A DNA stretch of 64,000 bases from Lentimicrobium saccharophilum (GTDB lineage: Bacteria; Bacteroidota; Bacteroidia; Bacteroidales; Lentimicrobiaceae). How positions within the stretch are numbered: position 1 is the stretch's first letter; every line of letters starts with the position of its first letter. This document shows positions 28,086 to 36,933 of the stretch, piece after piece. Location: assembly GCF_001192835.1 (NCBI RefSeq), contig NZ_DF968182.1, forward strand, positions 1,552,968 through 1,616,967, read 5' to 3'. The notes under the pieces were generated by a model. It did no database searches. It was not told where the DNA came from and saw nothing but the letters and a program-made list of their open reading frames with translations. A program made the translations under genes and the position numbers.

Positions 28086-29917
28086 CAGGAAACCCTCCCT
28101 TCTTTGGTTCGTTTACGCCAGGCGATATATACAAGCAGCGATATCAGCAGAAATAAGGAAACAAGCAGCAGCCTGGCCATATCAACAAAAAATACCCTGT
28201 TTACAACTTTACCGGTATAAAGTTCTGTACCTGCTTCAATTTTATCACCCGGGGTCAGGGACAAACTATGCTTTTCAGGATTAAATCTGTAATCACGCGA
28301 TACAGGCTCACCACCCGGGTTGAGCCGGGAAACTCTTATATAATGCTTTTCGCGCAGGACGAATACAGAATCGACCCTGCCATCGGCTTCAGCATAAAAC
28401 GCACCCGCAAACCACGTTTTATTCGGCCCGACGCCTTTATGCTGCAGTTGTCCGATTATGCTTTCGTTATGGAACTCCCACTTCCGCGGGTTAAGGTTGC
28501 TCCAGTCGTCATTTACAGGGCGGATAAGGGCGCCTGTAAATACAAGAATCAACACAACCGGGGTAATGTATTTAATAATGAACCTGTATATCAGCGGAAT
28601 CTTTATATCGGCTCCTTCGGTGATTTCACGCCAGCCTTTTTTCAGGCCAAACACCCAGGAGAAGAGGATGGCTTCGAGCAAAGCAAATACGACCAGCGAT
28701 ACAGTTCCGGCCCAATAGTCGTATTCATCGAAGACCCCCTCATTGAAAAAGAAGATGGTGGGCAAGCCCAGCAAAAGTACAACGGTGCCAAAAGCAAACG
28801 CTGCCTTGGGTCGCGACCAGTTAAACTCATCCATCAGGAATCCCATACCCGGCGTACCCATTGCCAGGGAGGAAGTGATACCGGCAAAAAACAAGAGTCC
28901 GAAAAAACTTACTCCGGCAATGGCAGAAAGAACAGGCCCCCATTGCTCAAATAAAAACGGCATGGTACGGAAACCCAGCCCGAGCCCGCCGATTCCGGTA
29001 AGTTCCACCACCCTGTCGATACCCAGGTAGCCGATGGAGATCGGGATAATCACCGCGCTTCCCAGCACTATTTCCACAAATTCATTCATCCAGCCGGCCG
29101 ACATCGCGTTAAGTGCGATATCGTCGCGTTTTTTCAGGTATGAGGCATAACACTGAATAGATCCCATGCCCACCGACAGGGTAAAGAAAATCTGTCCGGC
29201 AGCAGCCAGCCACACCTTGGGGTTGGCCAGGGAGGAGTAATCAGGCGTCCATAAAAAATTAAGGCCTACCGTTCCATTGTTGATCGCCCCTTCGTGTCCG
29301 GCCTTCAGGGTGATGCCCCTGTAGGCCAGAAAAATTCCGAAAATAATCAGCATTGGGACCCCGATCTTGGCCACCTTTTCCACGCCACCGCTCAAACCGC
29401 GGCTAAGTATCCAGGTGTTCAGGGCAAGACAGAGCACAAAAAAAATCAGGGCTTCATAAGGTATGCCAGTGGTAGAAGTGGTTACATCCAGATAATTGCT
29501 GAAAAATCCGGCTACCTCATGCTGGTCCATCCCGTTGAAGGTCCCGAAAAGGGAGTGAAAGATGTAGGAGATTGTCCAGCTTTCGATGTAGCAGTAATAA
29601 GCGGCAATGGCAATGTTCGAAAAAATACCGAAGACTCCCACATACTTCCATATCCAGCGTTTATCCATCGAACCCATGATAAAAGGGGTGGAGTGATGGC
29701 CAAACTGTCCGCCGAACCTGCCGGAGGCCCATTCTATCATCAACAGTGGAATGCCCAGCACCAGAAATGATACCAGATAAGGGATGATAAAGGCCCCGCC
29801 TCCATTCTGCACGGCCTGCACCGGAAACCTTAAAAAATTACCAAATCCAACGGCATTTCCTGCCATAGCCAATACCAGCCCAACCCTGGACCCCCATGCT
29901 TCAGTGTTTGTGCTCAT
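28085..29917 (-). CDS. Sodium-dependent transporter, NSS (SNF) family
   Basis: 610 residues with about 12 membrane helices. The N-terminus WGSRVGLVLAMAGNAVGFGNF holds the unwound TM1 sodium/substrate site, and GGGAFIIPYL the TM2 start. These families carry amino acids or related amines with Na+. A soluble insert of about 100 residues (about 469-571, rich in charged and beta-forming residues) separates the penultimate and last helices, which is longer than in LeuT-type members. It heads an operon with a 47-residue peptide, a helix-hairpin-helix protein and a TPR protein. The substrate cannot be told. Confidence 0.94.
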   Translation of the reverse strand: MSTNTEAWGSRVGLVLAMAGNAVGFGNFLRFPVQAVQNGGGAFIIPYLVSFLVLGIPLLMIEWASGRFGGQFGHHSTPFIMGSMDKRWIWKYVGVFGIFSNIAIAAYYCYIESWTISYIFHSLFGTFNGMDQHEVAGFFSNYLDVTTSTTGIPYEALIFFVLCLALNTWILSRGLSGGVEKVAKIGVPMLIIFGIFLAYRGITLKAGHEGAINNGTVGLNFLWTPDYSSLANPKVWLAAAGQIFFTLSVGMGSIQCYASYLKKRDDIALNAMSAGWMNEFVEIVLGSAVIIPISIGYLGIDRVVELTGIGGLGLGFRTMPFLFEQWGPVLSAIAGVSFFGLLFFAGITSSLAMGTPGMGFLMDEFNWSRPKAAFAFGTVVLLLGLPTIFFFNEGVFDEYDYWAGTVSLVVFALLEAILFSWVFGLKKGWREITEGADIKIPLIYRFIIKYITPVVLILVFTGALIRPVNDDWSNLNPRKWEFHNESIIGQLQHKGVGPNKTWFAGAFYAEADGRVDSVFVLREKHYIRVSRLNPGGEPVSRDYRFNPEKHSLSLTPGDKIEAGTELYTGKVVNRVFFVDMARLLLVSLFLLISLLVYIAWRKRTKEGRVS

Positions 29918-30125
29918 CGCTTCTCTTAGTGAGTTTAACTTTAGTATGTAAATGTCGCAATCCTGACGACTTTAAAAGCAACTTATATTCTGACACTTAA
30001 GAACTATGCACAAGAAATGTAAACTCCAGCCGCACCTTTTCACCTGCATTACTTTCAACCATCTCAAAGGGTTCAGCCATTAAACCTGCCGGTCCGGTCT
30101 GGTAGATGCAATATTAAAAAATAAA

Positions 30126-31403
30126 TCATCTTTCGCCAACTGTTATTTTAAGCAGGTAATTACCTATCCGGCAATCGAGGCATCGCTTTTTATCACAATA
30201 ATCCGATTTCATACCGATCAGGGCCTGGGTATTGAAGGCGCTGGATACATCCATGCCGGCGGCTTTCCAGCGGCTGATCTGTGTATTTTTCTCACCGTTT
30301 AGCCGGCTGAAAAATTCCAAAGCCCTGTTACACAGGCTATCGTTGTCGATGGAACGGCCATAAACAAAGAGAAATGGCAGCACGGAATTGATCAAAAGTA
30401 AACTCACCGCATCCTTTCCGAGGTGTTTCTTCCGGCCGGGCGTTAACCGGTCGAAAATAAAGTGGTTGTCCCAATATGCAGAGGCGCTGACACCGGAAAA
30501 GTGCACGGTCAGTTCATCGGTGGTTTTGCACTCCAGTGCGCGCGAAAGCAATCCGCCGCCGGTACAGAGCAGGGCTGAGAACTGGGCCAGGCGAATGGTT
30601 GGAAAGTTCACGGGTCTTAGCCGCATAAAGCGCCAGAGATGCGGTGCAATTGGCACCAGATGATACTTTTGGCGCAAAAAGGAATACTCATTGAACAACT
30701 CCTGCGGCCAGGGATCTCTCAGGTCGTGCGAGAGCAGTCCGGCCTGACCGAATACCAGCGCTTCCACCTGCATGGGCTGATCCAGATGCCTGGCGATTAC
30801 GCGATACGGCAGCGACCTGGCCATCATCTCGAAAGGCAGGGCGTTCACACTGAAACCGAAACTGCGGGCGAGGGTATGATAAAAGGCCTCCTCCCAATCG
30901 TTGTTCCCCAGCTTGAGAAAACCCTGAATCAACTCAGCTTTGTGCTCAAGCCTTTCAACCAGCATTCGCTCCAGCCAGAGATATGTTTCATGTGCAGGCA
31001 CCTCATTCAACTGGTTGATGCAAGGCACCCAAAGCTTCGAATTTATAAACTGCTGATAGTTTGAATACAACGACAAATCGAAAAACTCCTTCAGCTGCAG
31101 AACCGGAAACCGGCTTTCAGAAGGTTTATCATCATGATGATAAACCACGTGCAACACCACATTCTCATAGGCCGGATCATGCTGATGGCCATGGCGGTAC
31201 CAGTCGGAACTGTTTACATGTATTTCGACATTGCCGGCCCACATGGCCTCACCGATCCTGAGCCGGGCATCGGAAAAATCAGGCCCGGCGTTATGATTGT
31301 GGATACCCGGAGAAATCACTTCAACATACTCATTTTCAATTGTTCTTAACGGCTTATTGTATAGCCTGTACTTCCAGATATAATGCAGGAATTCCTCTTT
31401 CAT
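30126..31403 (-). CDS. DUF2851 family protein
   Basis: 425 residues from the ATG at 31403; the longer reading to 31421 begins with TTG. The N-terminal phrases LHYIWKYRLYN, GIHNHNAGPDFSDARLRIG, WAGNVEIHVNSSDWYRHGH and VVLHVVYHHDD identify DUF2851. The C-terminus has a possible metal cluster, CDKKRCLDCRIG. The family is confined largely to Bacteroidota and has no known function. No partner gene is adjacent on its strand. Confidence 0.92.
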   Translation of the reverse strand: MKEEFLHYIWKYRLYNKPLRTIENEYVEVISPGIHNHNAGPDFSDARLRIGEAMWAGNVEIHVNSSDWYRHGHQHDPAYENVVLHVVYHHDDKPSESRFPVLQLKEFFDLSLYSNYQQFINSKLWVPCINQLNEVPAHETYLWLERMLVERLEHKAELIQGFLKLGNNDWEEAFYHTLARSFGFSVNALPFEMMARSLPYRVIARHLDQPMQVEALVFGQAGLLSHDLRDPWPQELFNEYSFLRQKYHLVPIAPHLWRFMRLRPVNFPTIRLAQFSALLCTGGGLLSRALECKTTDELTVHFSGVSASAYWDNHFIFDRLTPGRKKHLGKDAVSLLLINSVLPFLFVYGRSIDNDSLCNRALEFFSRLNGEKNTQISRWKAAGMDVSSAFNTQALIGMKSDYCDKKRCLDCRIGNYLLKITVGER

Positions 31404-31771
31404 AATTTTAGTATATATCAATAATTAAAAATGGACACCTCCATACATTATCGCCTGAAAACATGTTGATTCCGGCAGATTGCCTTGATTTTTCATCAAT
31501 TGCCTGATTCGTTCTATAACCTTACTAAATCCTTAAGATAACCGATAATATTTTTAATTCGTTGTTCTGAGGTGACCGGATCGCAGCATCCGCCATGATA
31601 CCCTGAATGAATCAACCATCACAATGGAGAAATTTTAATTAAAATTAAGAAAAAAGATGGATGTATTCATGAAATTGTTTATATTTGAAGAAAAATGACC
31701 AAAGGCAGCCCGGCAGCCTGCTTGCGGATGTCAAACTTTAAACTAACTTTGCCGCTCTTAAAGAGGATTTC
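31404..31771. other. Intergenic region before the zapA operon
   Basis: 368 bp, AT-rich, no gene, tRNA or repeat recognised. The only signal seen is the -7 box at 31744-31751. Confidence 0.6.
31744..31751 (+). promoter_or_regulatory. -7 box of the coiled-coil/zapA operon
   Basis: TAACTTTG, 20 nt before the ATG at 31772, matches TAnnTTTG. Confidence 0.6.
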
Positions 31772-32059
31772 ATGAAAAGTGCCGTTACGCTTGTTGCAGG
31801 AATTGACTACAAAGTGCGTAAGCTTATTGAAAAAAACGGCATACTAAAAGGCGAGAACCAGCGTTTAAATAATGAGGTGAACTCGCTGAACAAGAGGATT
31901 GAAGACCTCCAAAAGGAGATCAATGAAATACACGAAAAACTAACTGCATTAAAACTGGCGAAATCACTGAACAGAGAAGAGAGCCGGACAAATGTCAAAC
32001 TAAAGATTAATGAGCTTGTGCGGGAAATTGACCATTGCATCGGACTTTTAAATAAATAA
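31772..32059 (+). CDS. Short coiled-coil protein upstream of zapA
   Basis: 95 residues, almost wholly one alpha-helical coiled coil (residues about 10-75, with NQRLNNEVNSLNKRIEDLQK). No signal peptide is seen. It resembles the small coiled-coil proteins that precede zapA in Bacteroidota and lies 16 bp before zapA, so a role in division-ring assembly is a reasonable inference. I know of no characterised family name for it. Confidence 0.75.
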   Translation: MKSAVTLVAGIDYKVRKLIEKNGILKGENQRLNNEVNSLNKRIEDLQKEINEIHEKLTALKLAKSLNREESRTNVKLKINELVREIDHCIGLLNK

Positions 32060-32075
32060 ACTGTTAAACTACCTG

Positions 32076-32357
32076 ATGGATGAACTATCGATAACTGTAG
32101 TAATTGCTGACCGGCCCTATAAACTGACGATACAGAGGGAAGAAGAGGAAGCGGTCCGCAATGCAGCCAGGTTGATCGATGAACAAATGAAAAAATATGC
32201 AAGTTACTTTCAATATAAAGACAAACAGGATCTGTTGGCGATGGTTGCCCTTCAATATGCAACCAGTACCGTTGAACTGGAGAACCAGTTAAGGTATCGC
32301 GACAATGAGCTGCTTGACAAACTTGCTGAAATTGACAGGGTTTTAACAAATGATTGA
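32076..32357 (+). CDS. zapA: Cell division protein ZapA
   Basis: 93 residues. The N-terminal globular part (SITVVIADRPYKLTIQREEEEAVRNAARLI type) is followed by a C-terminal helix for tetramer coiled-coil formation (LATSTVELENQL region). ZapA binds FtsZ and bundles protofilaments at the division ring. The 6S RNA gene follows within 50 bp, the same gene order (zapA then ssrS) as in Escherichia coli. Confidence 0.9.
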   Translation: MDELSITVVIADRPYKLTIQREEEEAVRNAARLIDEQMKKYASYFQYKDKQDLLAMVALQYATSTVELENQLRYRDNELLDKLAEIDRVLTND

Positions 32358-32399
32358 CCTTATTTGAAAGTCTGCAACAAGTTCTTTGAAAAAATTAAT

Positions 32400-32600
32400 G
32401 ACATCCCGCATTGATTCTACCAAGTTTGTAAACTCAACATTTTCAACTTTGGGACAACGCTCAGTACGGATGTAGAACAGGCCTTACCCTGGTTTCGGCC
32501 AGGTCCCTCTCCGGAGGGCATTGGAAGTTTGAAGTCCCTGGCAGTTCCATTTATGTAGTTTTGGGGTTTACCAAAACTATTGAGTCAATGCGGGTTTTTT
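32400..32600 (+). ncRNA. ssrS: 6S RNA, regulator of RNA polymerase
   Basis: A structured RNA of about 190-200 nt between zapA and rny. The closing stem is 13 bp: 32405-32417 (CCCGCATTGATTC) with 32582-32594 (GAGTCAATGCGGG), one U-G pair, followed directly by TTTTTT. On the 3' side of the central region an 8-bp hairpin AGTTTTGG/CCAAAACT lies at 32557-32578. The apical arm holds CCCTGG/CCAGG and CCCTC/GAGGG hairpins at about 32488-32518. The long terminal stem, open central region and position after zapA fit 6S RNA, which traps the housekeeping holoenzyme by mimicking an open promoter. The family call rests on architecture and synteny, not on an alignment. Confidence 0.78.
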
Positions 32601-32654
32601 ATTGTCCGTCCCTTCCTCCGTTTCTACATAACCACAATTAACTCTTGTAAAAAA

Positions 32655-34196
32655 ATGGATACACTGATGATTATTCTGGCCGTTGTTGCCGGAATTGTAG
32701 CAGGCGGGCTGGTAACCAGCACGCTACTGCGGAAGGCCATCGAAAAAAAGAGCGAACACCTTCTGAAAGACGCCGAAGAAAAGGCTGAAATGGTCAAAAA
32801 GGATAAAATCCTTCAGGCCAAGGAGAAGTTCCTCCAGATGAAAACCGATTACGAAAACACTTACCAGGAAAAAAACAAAGAAATACTCAAGAATGAAAAC
32901 AGGCTGAAACAAAAAGAAGCCACCCTGTCACAAAAATTTGAAGAATTACAACGCAAACAAAAAGAAGTAACCACCATTAAAGACAACCTGACTTCGCAGC
33001 TTGAGCTGCTGAACAAGAAGCAGGCAGATCTTGACAAAGCTGTGAAACAGCAGGTTGAACAGCTCGAAGCTATATCGGGCATGTCGGCGGAAGAGGCAAA
33101 AGCACAAATGATTGAGGCGCTCAAGGACGAGGCCAAATCCGAAGCCATGGTCCATATCAAGGACATTGTGGAGGAAGCAAAGCTTACTGCCAATACCGAA
33201 GCCAAGAAAATCGTTATCGAAACCATACAGCGTACGGCTGCCGAGCACGCCATTGAAAACAGCGTTTCGGTCTTCAACATCGAAAGTGAAGAGATCAAGG
33301 GGCGCATCATCGGCCGCGAAGGGCGCAACATCCGCACCCTTGAAGCCCTTACCGGAATTGAGATCGTGATTGACGACTCCCCCGACGCCATTATCCTTTC
33401 GGGGTTCGACCCCGTACGCCGAGAAATCGCCCGCCTGTCACTGCACAAACTGGTGACCGACGGCCGCATACACCCGGCCCGCATCGAAGAAGTGGTTGCC
33501 AAAACCCGCAAACAAATCGAACAGGAAATTGTGGAAACCGGCAAACGTACCGCCATCGACCTTGGCATCCACGGCCTGCATCCCGAGCTCATCCGTATGA
33601 TCGGTAAAATGAAATACCGTTCCTCTTACGGGCAGAACCTGCTGCAGCATTCCAAGGAGGTCGCCAACCTTTGCGCCACCATGGCTGCTGAACTTGGTCT
33701 CAGTCCTAAAAAGGCCAAACGTGCAGGACTGCTTCACGATATCGGAAAAGTGCCCGACAATGAACCGGAACTGCCGCATGCAATCCTTGGCATGAAGCTG
33801 GCCGAACGCTACAAGGAGCCCGCCGACATCTGCAATGCCATCGGCGCCCACCATGATGAAGTGGAGATGGAAAGCCTGATTGCACCCATCGTGCAGGTTT
33901 GCGACGCCATTTCGGGCGCACGCCCAGGTGCAAGGCGCGAAGTAGTGGAAGCGTATATTCAAAGGCTCAATCACCTCGAAGAGCTGGCCCTCTCCTACCC
34001 CGGCGTGGTAAAAACATACGCCATACAGGCAGGCCGCGAACTCAGGGTAATTGTGGGTGCCGACAAGGTCAGCGACGACGAGGCAAACAAAATTTCGTAC
34101 GACCTCTCTAAGAAAATCCAGGACGAAATGACCTACCCCGGACAGATTAAAATTACCGTAATCCGCGAGACCAGAGCGATCAGTTTTGCAAAATAA
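32655..34196 (+). CDS. rny: Ribonuclease Y
   Basis: 513 residues from the ATG at 32655; the longer reading from 32580 would begin inside the 6S gene. An N-terminal membrane helix ([15 protein letters not shown]) anchors it. A long coiled coil runs from about 25 to 190. The KH domain is [21 protein letters not shown], and the HD endonuclease domain has HSKEVANLC and LLHDIGK. RNase Y starts mRNA decay at the inner membrane. An 11-bp hairpin follows its stop (34216-34245). Confidence 0.96.
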   Translation: MDTLMIILAVVAGIVAGGLVTSTLLRKAIEKKSEHLLKDAEEKAEMVKKDKILQAKEKFLQMKTDYENTYQEKNKEILKNENRLKQKEATLSQKFEELQRKQKEVTTIKDNLTSQLELLNKKQADLDKAVKQQVEQLEAISGMSAEEAKAQMIEALKDEAKSEAMVHIKDIVEEAKLTANTEAKKIVIETIQRTAAEHAIENSVSVFNIESEEIKGRIIGREGRNIRTLEALTGIEIVIDDSPDAIILSGFDPVRREIARLSLHKLVTDGRIHPARIEEVVAKTRKQIEQEIVETGKRTAIDLGIHGLHPELIRMIGKMKYRSSYGQNLLQHSKEVANLCATMAAELGLSPKKAKRAGLLHDIGKVPDNEPELPHAILGMKLAERYKEPADICNAIGAHHDEVEMESLIAPIVQVCDAISGARPGARREVVEAYIQRLNHLEELALSYPGVVKTYAIQAGRELRVIVGADKVSDDEANKISYDLSKKIQDEMTYPGQIKITVIRETRAISFAK

Positions 34197-34215
34197 CTAT
34201 TGAATCTTATTTCTG

Positions 34216-34245
34216 AAGGAGTGTTATCTGTTGGTAACACTCCTT
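34216..34245. terminator. Hairpin between the convergent rny and DUF493 genes
   Basis: Perfect 11-bp stem AAGGAGTGTTA/TAACACTCCTT with an 8-nt loop. T-runs are weak on both sides, but the position between convergent stops suggests a bidirectional terminator. Confidence 0.65.
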
Positions 34246-34249
34246 TCTG

Positions 34250-34561
34250 TTATAAGGCAATTATCCCCTCAATCACCGAAGCCTTCCGGTATCTTTCCAC
34301 GATTTCGGCGGGGCTGAGCATCATTTCCTTTACTGTTACCGAGATATACTTCCCACCTGAGGAATGGCGGGTAAAAATGCGCGCCTCATCGCCGAACAGG
34401 CGGCGCAACAATGCGTAATCGCGGTTTGAATCCGTAATTATGAATTTAAACATATACACCGCCGGCCAGTTTCCCTGCCGGGATAGCTGGTCTTCCAGCC
34501 GTTTCAGAAATTCCTCGTTAATATGTCCGGGCACAATGGATTGGTTTAGAAAACGGTTCAC
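34250..34561 (-). CDS. DUF493 family protein
   Basis: 103 residues with a GTG start at 34561; an in-frame GTG at codon 9 is an alternative. The core WPAVYMFKFIITDSNRD and SSGGKYISVTVKEMM give the YbeD/DUF493 ferredoxin-like fold. The function is unknown in this phylum; the E. coli relative is a small cytoplasmic protein that may regulate an enzyme by an ACT-like fold. It diverges from the purine nucleoside phosphorylase gene. Confidence 0.82.
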   Translation of the reverse strand: MNRFLNQSIVPGHINEEFLKRLEDQLSRQGNWPAVYMFKFIITDSNRDYALLRRLFGDEARIFTRHSSGGKYISVTVKEMMLSPAEIVERYRKASVIEGIIAL

Positions 34562-34610
34562 TATTTTGCCGTACTTTCGGCAACAGAATCAAGCCAAATT
34601 AATCATAATC

Positions 34611-35420
34611 ATGATACAATTTACCGAAGCCCTTAACTATCTGAAATCACGGGGGATCAAAAGCCCGGATACCGGAATTATTCTCGGCACCGGGCTGGGT
34701 GATCTTGCCCGGCATATTGAGGCTGAAGTCATTATTAACTATGAAGACATTCCCGGCTTCCCCGTTTCTACAGTAGAAACGCACCATGGCCGCCTGATCT
34801 GCGGGTTGCTGAGCGGGAAAAAAGTCCTGGCGATGCAGGGACGTTTTCATTACTACGAAGGTTACAGCATGCAGCAGATCGTATTGCCCGTCAGGATCAT
34901 GAAGCTGCTGGGGGTGTCGGCCGTGCTGCTATCGAATGCGGCGGGCGGGATCAATCTGAAAATGACAAAGGGGAGCCTGATGCTGATCGACGATCATATC
35001 AACCTGCTGCCGGCCAATCCGCTAACCGGCCCCAACCACGACGGACTGGGTACCCGGTTTCCCGATATGAGCCGGCCCTACGATCCCGCAATCAATGCTT
35101 TGTTTGCAAAAGCGGCTGTAGAAGAAGGCATTGAGTTGCACACCGGCGTTTATGCTGCCGTTGCCGGACCTAACCTCGAAACCAGGGCCGAATACCGCTT
35201 TCTTCGAACCATAGGCGCCGATGTGGTGGGCATGTCGACCGTACCGGAGGTGATCGCCTGCAACCACATGAAACTGCCCTGCGCAGCCGTAAGTGTGATT
35301 ACTGATGAATGCGATCCTGACAACCTGGCCCCTGCCGACATCGGCGACATCATAGCAACCGCAGCCAAAGCTGAAAAGTTATTGACCCGCCTGTTTAAGC
35401 ATGTGATTGGAAATTTATAA
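34611..35420 (+). CDS. punA: Purine-nucleoside phosphorylase (type I)
   Basis: 269 residues from the ATG at 34611 (MIQFTEALNYLK); the longer reading from 34440 would run antisense through DUF493. It splits inosine or guanosine with phosphate to the base and ribose 1-phosphate. Motifs are IILGTGLGDL, VETHHGRLI, GRFHYYEGY (phosphate site), and GPNLETRAEYRFLRTIGADVVGMSTVPE (base and ribose site). It is monocistronic and convergent with the DUF58 gene. Confidence 0.94.
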   Translation: MIQFTEALNYLKSRGIKSPDTGIILGTGLGDLARHIEAEVIINYEDIPGFPVSTVETHHGRLICGLLSGKKVLAMQGRFHYYEGYSMQQIVLPVRIMKLLGVSAVLLSNAAGGINLKMTKGSLMLIDDHINLLPANPLTGPNHDGLGTRFPDMSRPYDPAINALFAKAAVEEGIELHTGVYAAVAGPNLETRAEYRFLRTIGADVVGMSTVPEVIACNHMKLPCAAVSVITDECDPDNLAPADIGDIIATAAKAEKLLTRLFKHVIGNL

Positions 35421-35460
35421 AAAGAGATAACAGTGGCAGGGTCGAAGCCTTTGCCGGAAA

Positions 35461-36396
35461 TCAGTGCATTTTCACGCGTTTCAGCAGATAGGGCAGCAGC
35501 ACCTGTTTGTAACCCAGGTTGATATCGGCTTCCACCAGGTCAATGTGGTACTGCGCACAACGAAGATAAAGTTCTGATTTAAAGTTATTCATCTGCTCAC
35601 GGTAACCGGCCCTGACCTCGTTGGGGCAGATTTTTACCTCTTCGCCGGTCTCCATATCGATGAAACGATACGGTTTGTTGTCGAAGGCGAAGTCAATCTC
35701 ATGCTTCTTATCAGCCACATGAAACAGGATTACCTCGTGCTTGTTGTGTCTGAGGTGCTGAAGGGCCGGGAACAACTCATCGCGCGAAGCGTCGCTGTCG
35801 AGCATATCACTGAAAATCACCACCAGCGACCGCTTATGAATGTTTTCGGCAATCTGGTGCAGGGCGCTGGCGGCTGAAGTTGATTTACCCGACTTATTCT
35901 CCGGGGCATCCAGCAGGTGTTCCAGTTCTTTATACAGCCTTTTTTGATGAACCTGGCTCGAATGCGCACCGGTATGAAGCACCACTTCGTCATTAAAAAT
36001 ACTCAATCCCGAGGCATCACGCTGACGCCGGAGCAGATACATAATGGCAGCCGCCGAATAGACAGAAAAAGTCATCTTATCCGGATCCTCAGGGGAAGGT
36101 TTGTCCTTAAGCGGATAGTACATGGATGAAGAACCGTCTATCACGATCTGGCAGCGCAGGTTGGTTTCTTCCTCGTACTTTTTGACATACATACGGTCGG
36201 TACGGCCGTATAATTTCCAATCGATGTGCTTCACCGATTCTCCCTGATTATAAAGCCGGTGTTCGGCAAATTCAACCGAAAAACCATGAAACGGGCTCTT
36301 GTGCAGGCCTGTAATAAACCCTTCCACCACCTGGCGCGCCAGCAGCTCAAGCGGACTCAGGTCTTCAAAACCAGACTGATCAATCGTAACGGGCAT
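35461..36396 (-). CDS. DUF58 domain protein (MoxR-associated type)
   Basis: 311 residues from the ATG at 36396. The DUF58 signature FSVEFAEHRLYNQGESVKHIDWKLYGRTDRMYVKKYEEET type block is at residues about 40-85. A von Willebrand A-like fold follows with DGSSSMYY, a MIDAS-like motif. In Bacteroidota DUF58 proteins normally lie after a MoxR AAA+ ATPase; no moxR or BatA-type gene is adjacent here. A TAACTTTG -7 box ends 7 nt before the ATG, so the leader is very short. Confidence 0.9.
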   Translation of the reverse strand: MPVTIDQSGFEDLSPLELLARQVVEGFITGLHKSPFHGFSVEFAEHRLYNQGESVKHIDWKLYGRTDRMYVKKYEEETNLRCQIVIDGSSSMYYPLKDKPSPEDPDKMTFSVYSAAAIMYLLRRQRDASGLSIFNDEVVLHTGAHSSQVHQKRLYKELEHLLDAPENKSGKSTSAASALHQIAENIHKRSLVVIFSDMLDSDASRDELFPALQHLRHNKHEVILFHVADKKHEIDFAFDNKPYRFIDMETGEEVKICPNEVRAGYREQMNNFKSELYLRCAQYHIDLVEADINLGYKQVLLPYLLKRVKMH

Positions 36397-36403
36397 GGAC
36401 AAA

Positions 36404-36411
36404 CAAAGTTA
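36404..36411 (-). promoter_or_regulatory. -7 box of the DUF58 gene
   Basis: TAACTTTG on the minus strand, 7 nt before the ATG at 36396. It supports the ATG over the TTG two codons upstream. Confidence 0.55.
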
Positions 36412-36416
36412 TCTGA

Positions 36417-36456
36417 AATAAAAACCGGGACACAAAGAGCGTTCCATGTATCCCGG
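36417..36456 (-). terminator. Terminator of trxA
   Basis: On the minus strand a CCGGGA/TCCCGG stem (36425-36430 with 36451-36456) is followed by TTTTTATTT. It lies between trxA and the DUF58 promoter. Confidence 0.7.
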
Positions 36457-36474
36457 CTGATCTGTCAAAGCAGT

Positions 36475-36792
36475 TTACAGAAGCTTTTCGAGCTTGGCAA
36501 CCAACACCGACTTGGGCACTGCCCCTACCTGTTTGTCGGCCACTTCTCCGTTTTTGAAAAAGAGGATGGTGGGAATATTACGGATACCGTATTTAGCGGT
36601 GGTTCCCGGATTGCTGTCAACATCCAGCTTACCGATCACTGCCCGGCCGTCATATTCCTTGCTCATTTCTTCAACGAGGGGTCCAACCATCCGACAGGGT
36701 CCGCACCACTCAGCCCAGAGATCGACGATGGCCGGTTTGTCTGACTTCAGTACAAGTTCTTCAAAATTAGCATCGGTTAATTCAATTGCCAT
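36475..36792 (-). CDS. trxA: Thioredoxin
   Basis: 105 residues, the standard length, with the redox motif WCGPC at 29-33, the buried Asp at VDLWAEW, and the cis-Pro in RNIPTILFF. It is the general cytoplasmic protein disulfide reductant. A TATCTTTG -7 box lies at 36835-36842 and a terminator follows, so it is a single-gene unit. Confidence 0.97.
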   Translation of the reverse strand: MAIELTDANFEELVLKSDKPAIVDLWAEWCGPCRMVGPLVEEMSKEYDGRAVIGKLDVDSNPGTTAKYGIRNIPTILFFKNGEVADKQVGAVPKSVLVAKLEKLL

Positions 36793-36834
36793 GATGAAAT
36801 AAGATTTTTAGGTTAAACAATTCAGCTAAGGGTT

Positions 36835-36842
36835 CAAAGATA
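36835..36842 (-). promoter_or_regulatory. -7 box of trxA
   Basis: TATCTTTG on the minus strand, 42 nt before the ATG. Confidence 0.6.
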
Positions 36843-36933
36843 ACGCATTTTTCTCCCGACAGTTTACAACTGTCGTCATTTTCTTTAAATTTTTATAGCA
36901 GTCACCGCGCGGTTGATCCAGCGCAAATGCTGA

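Noticed and set aside
32461-32520. Signal recognition particle RNA (GGCCAGGTCC resembles the SRP loop)
   Set aside because: The diagnostic GGAAG/AGCAG tetraloop arrangement is absent, and the hit lies within a larger unit closed by the 6S-type stem.
32580-32654. Extended N-terminus of RNase Y
   Set aside because: It would begin inside the 6S RNA closing stem. The ATG at 32655 precedes the membrane anchor as in the family.
34440-34610. Extended N-terminus of purine nucleoside phosphorylase
   Set aside because: The extra 57 residues are antisense to DUF493 and lack homology to the family. The ATG at 34611 gives the normal start.
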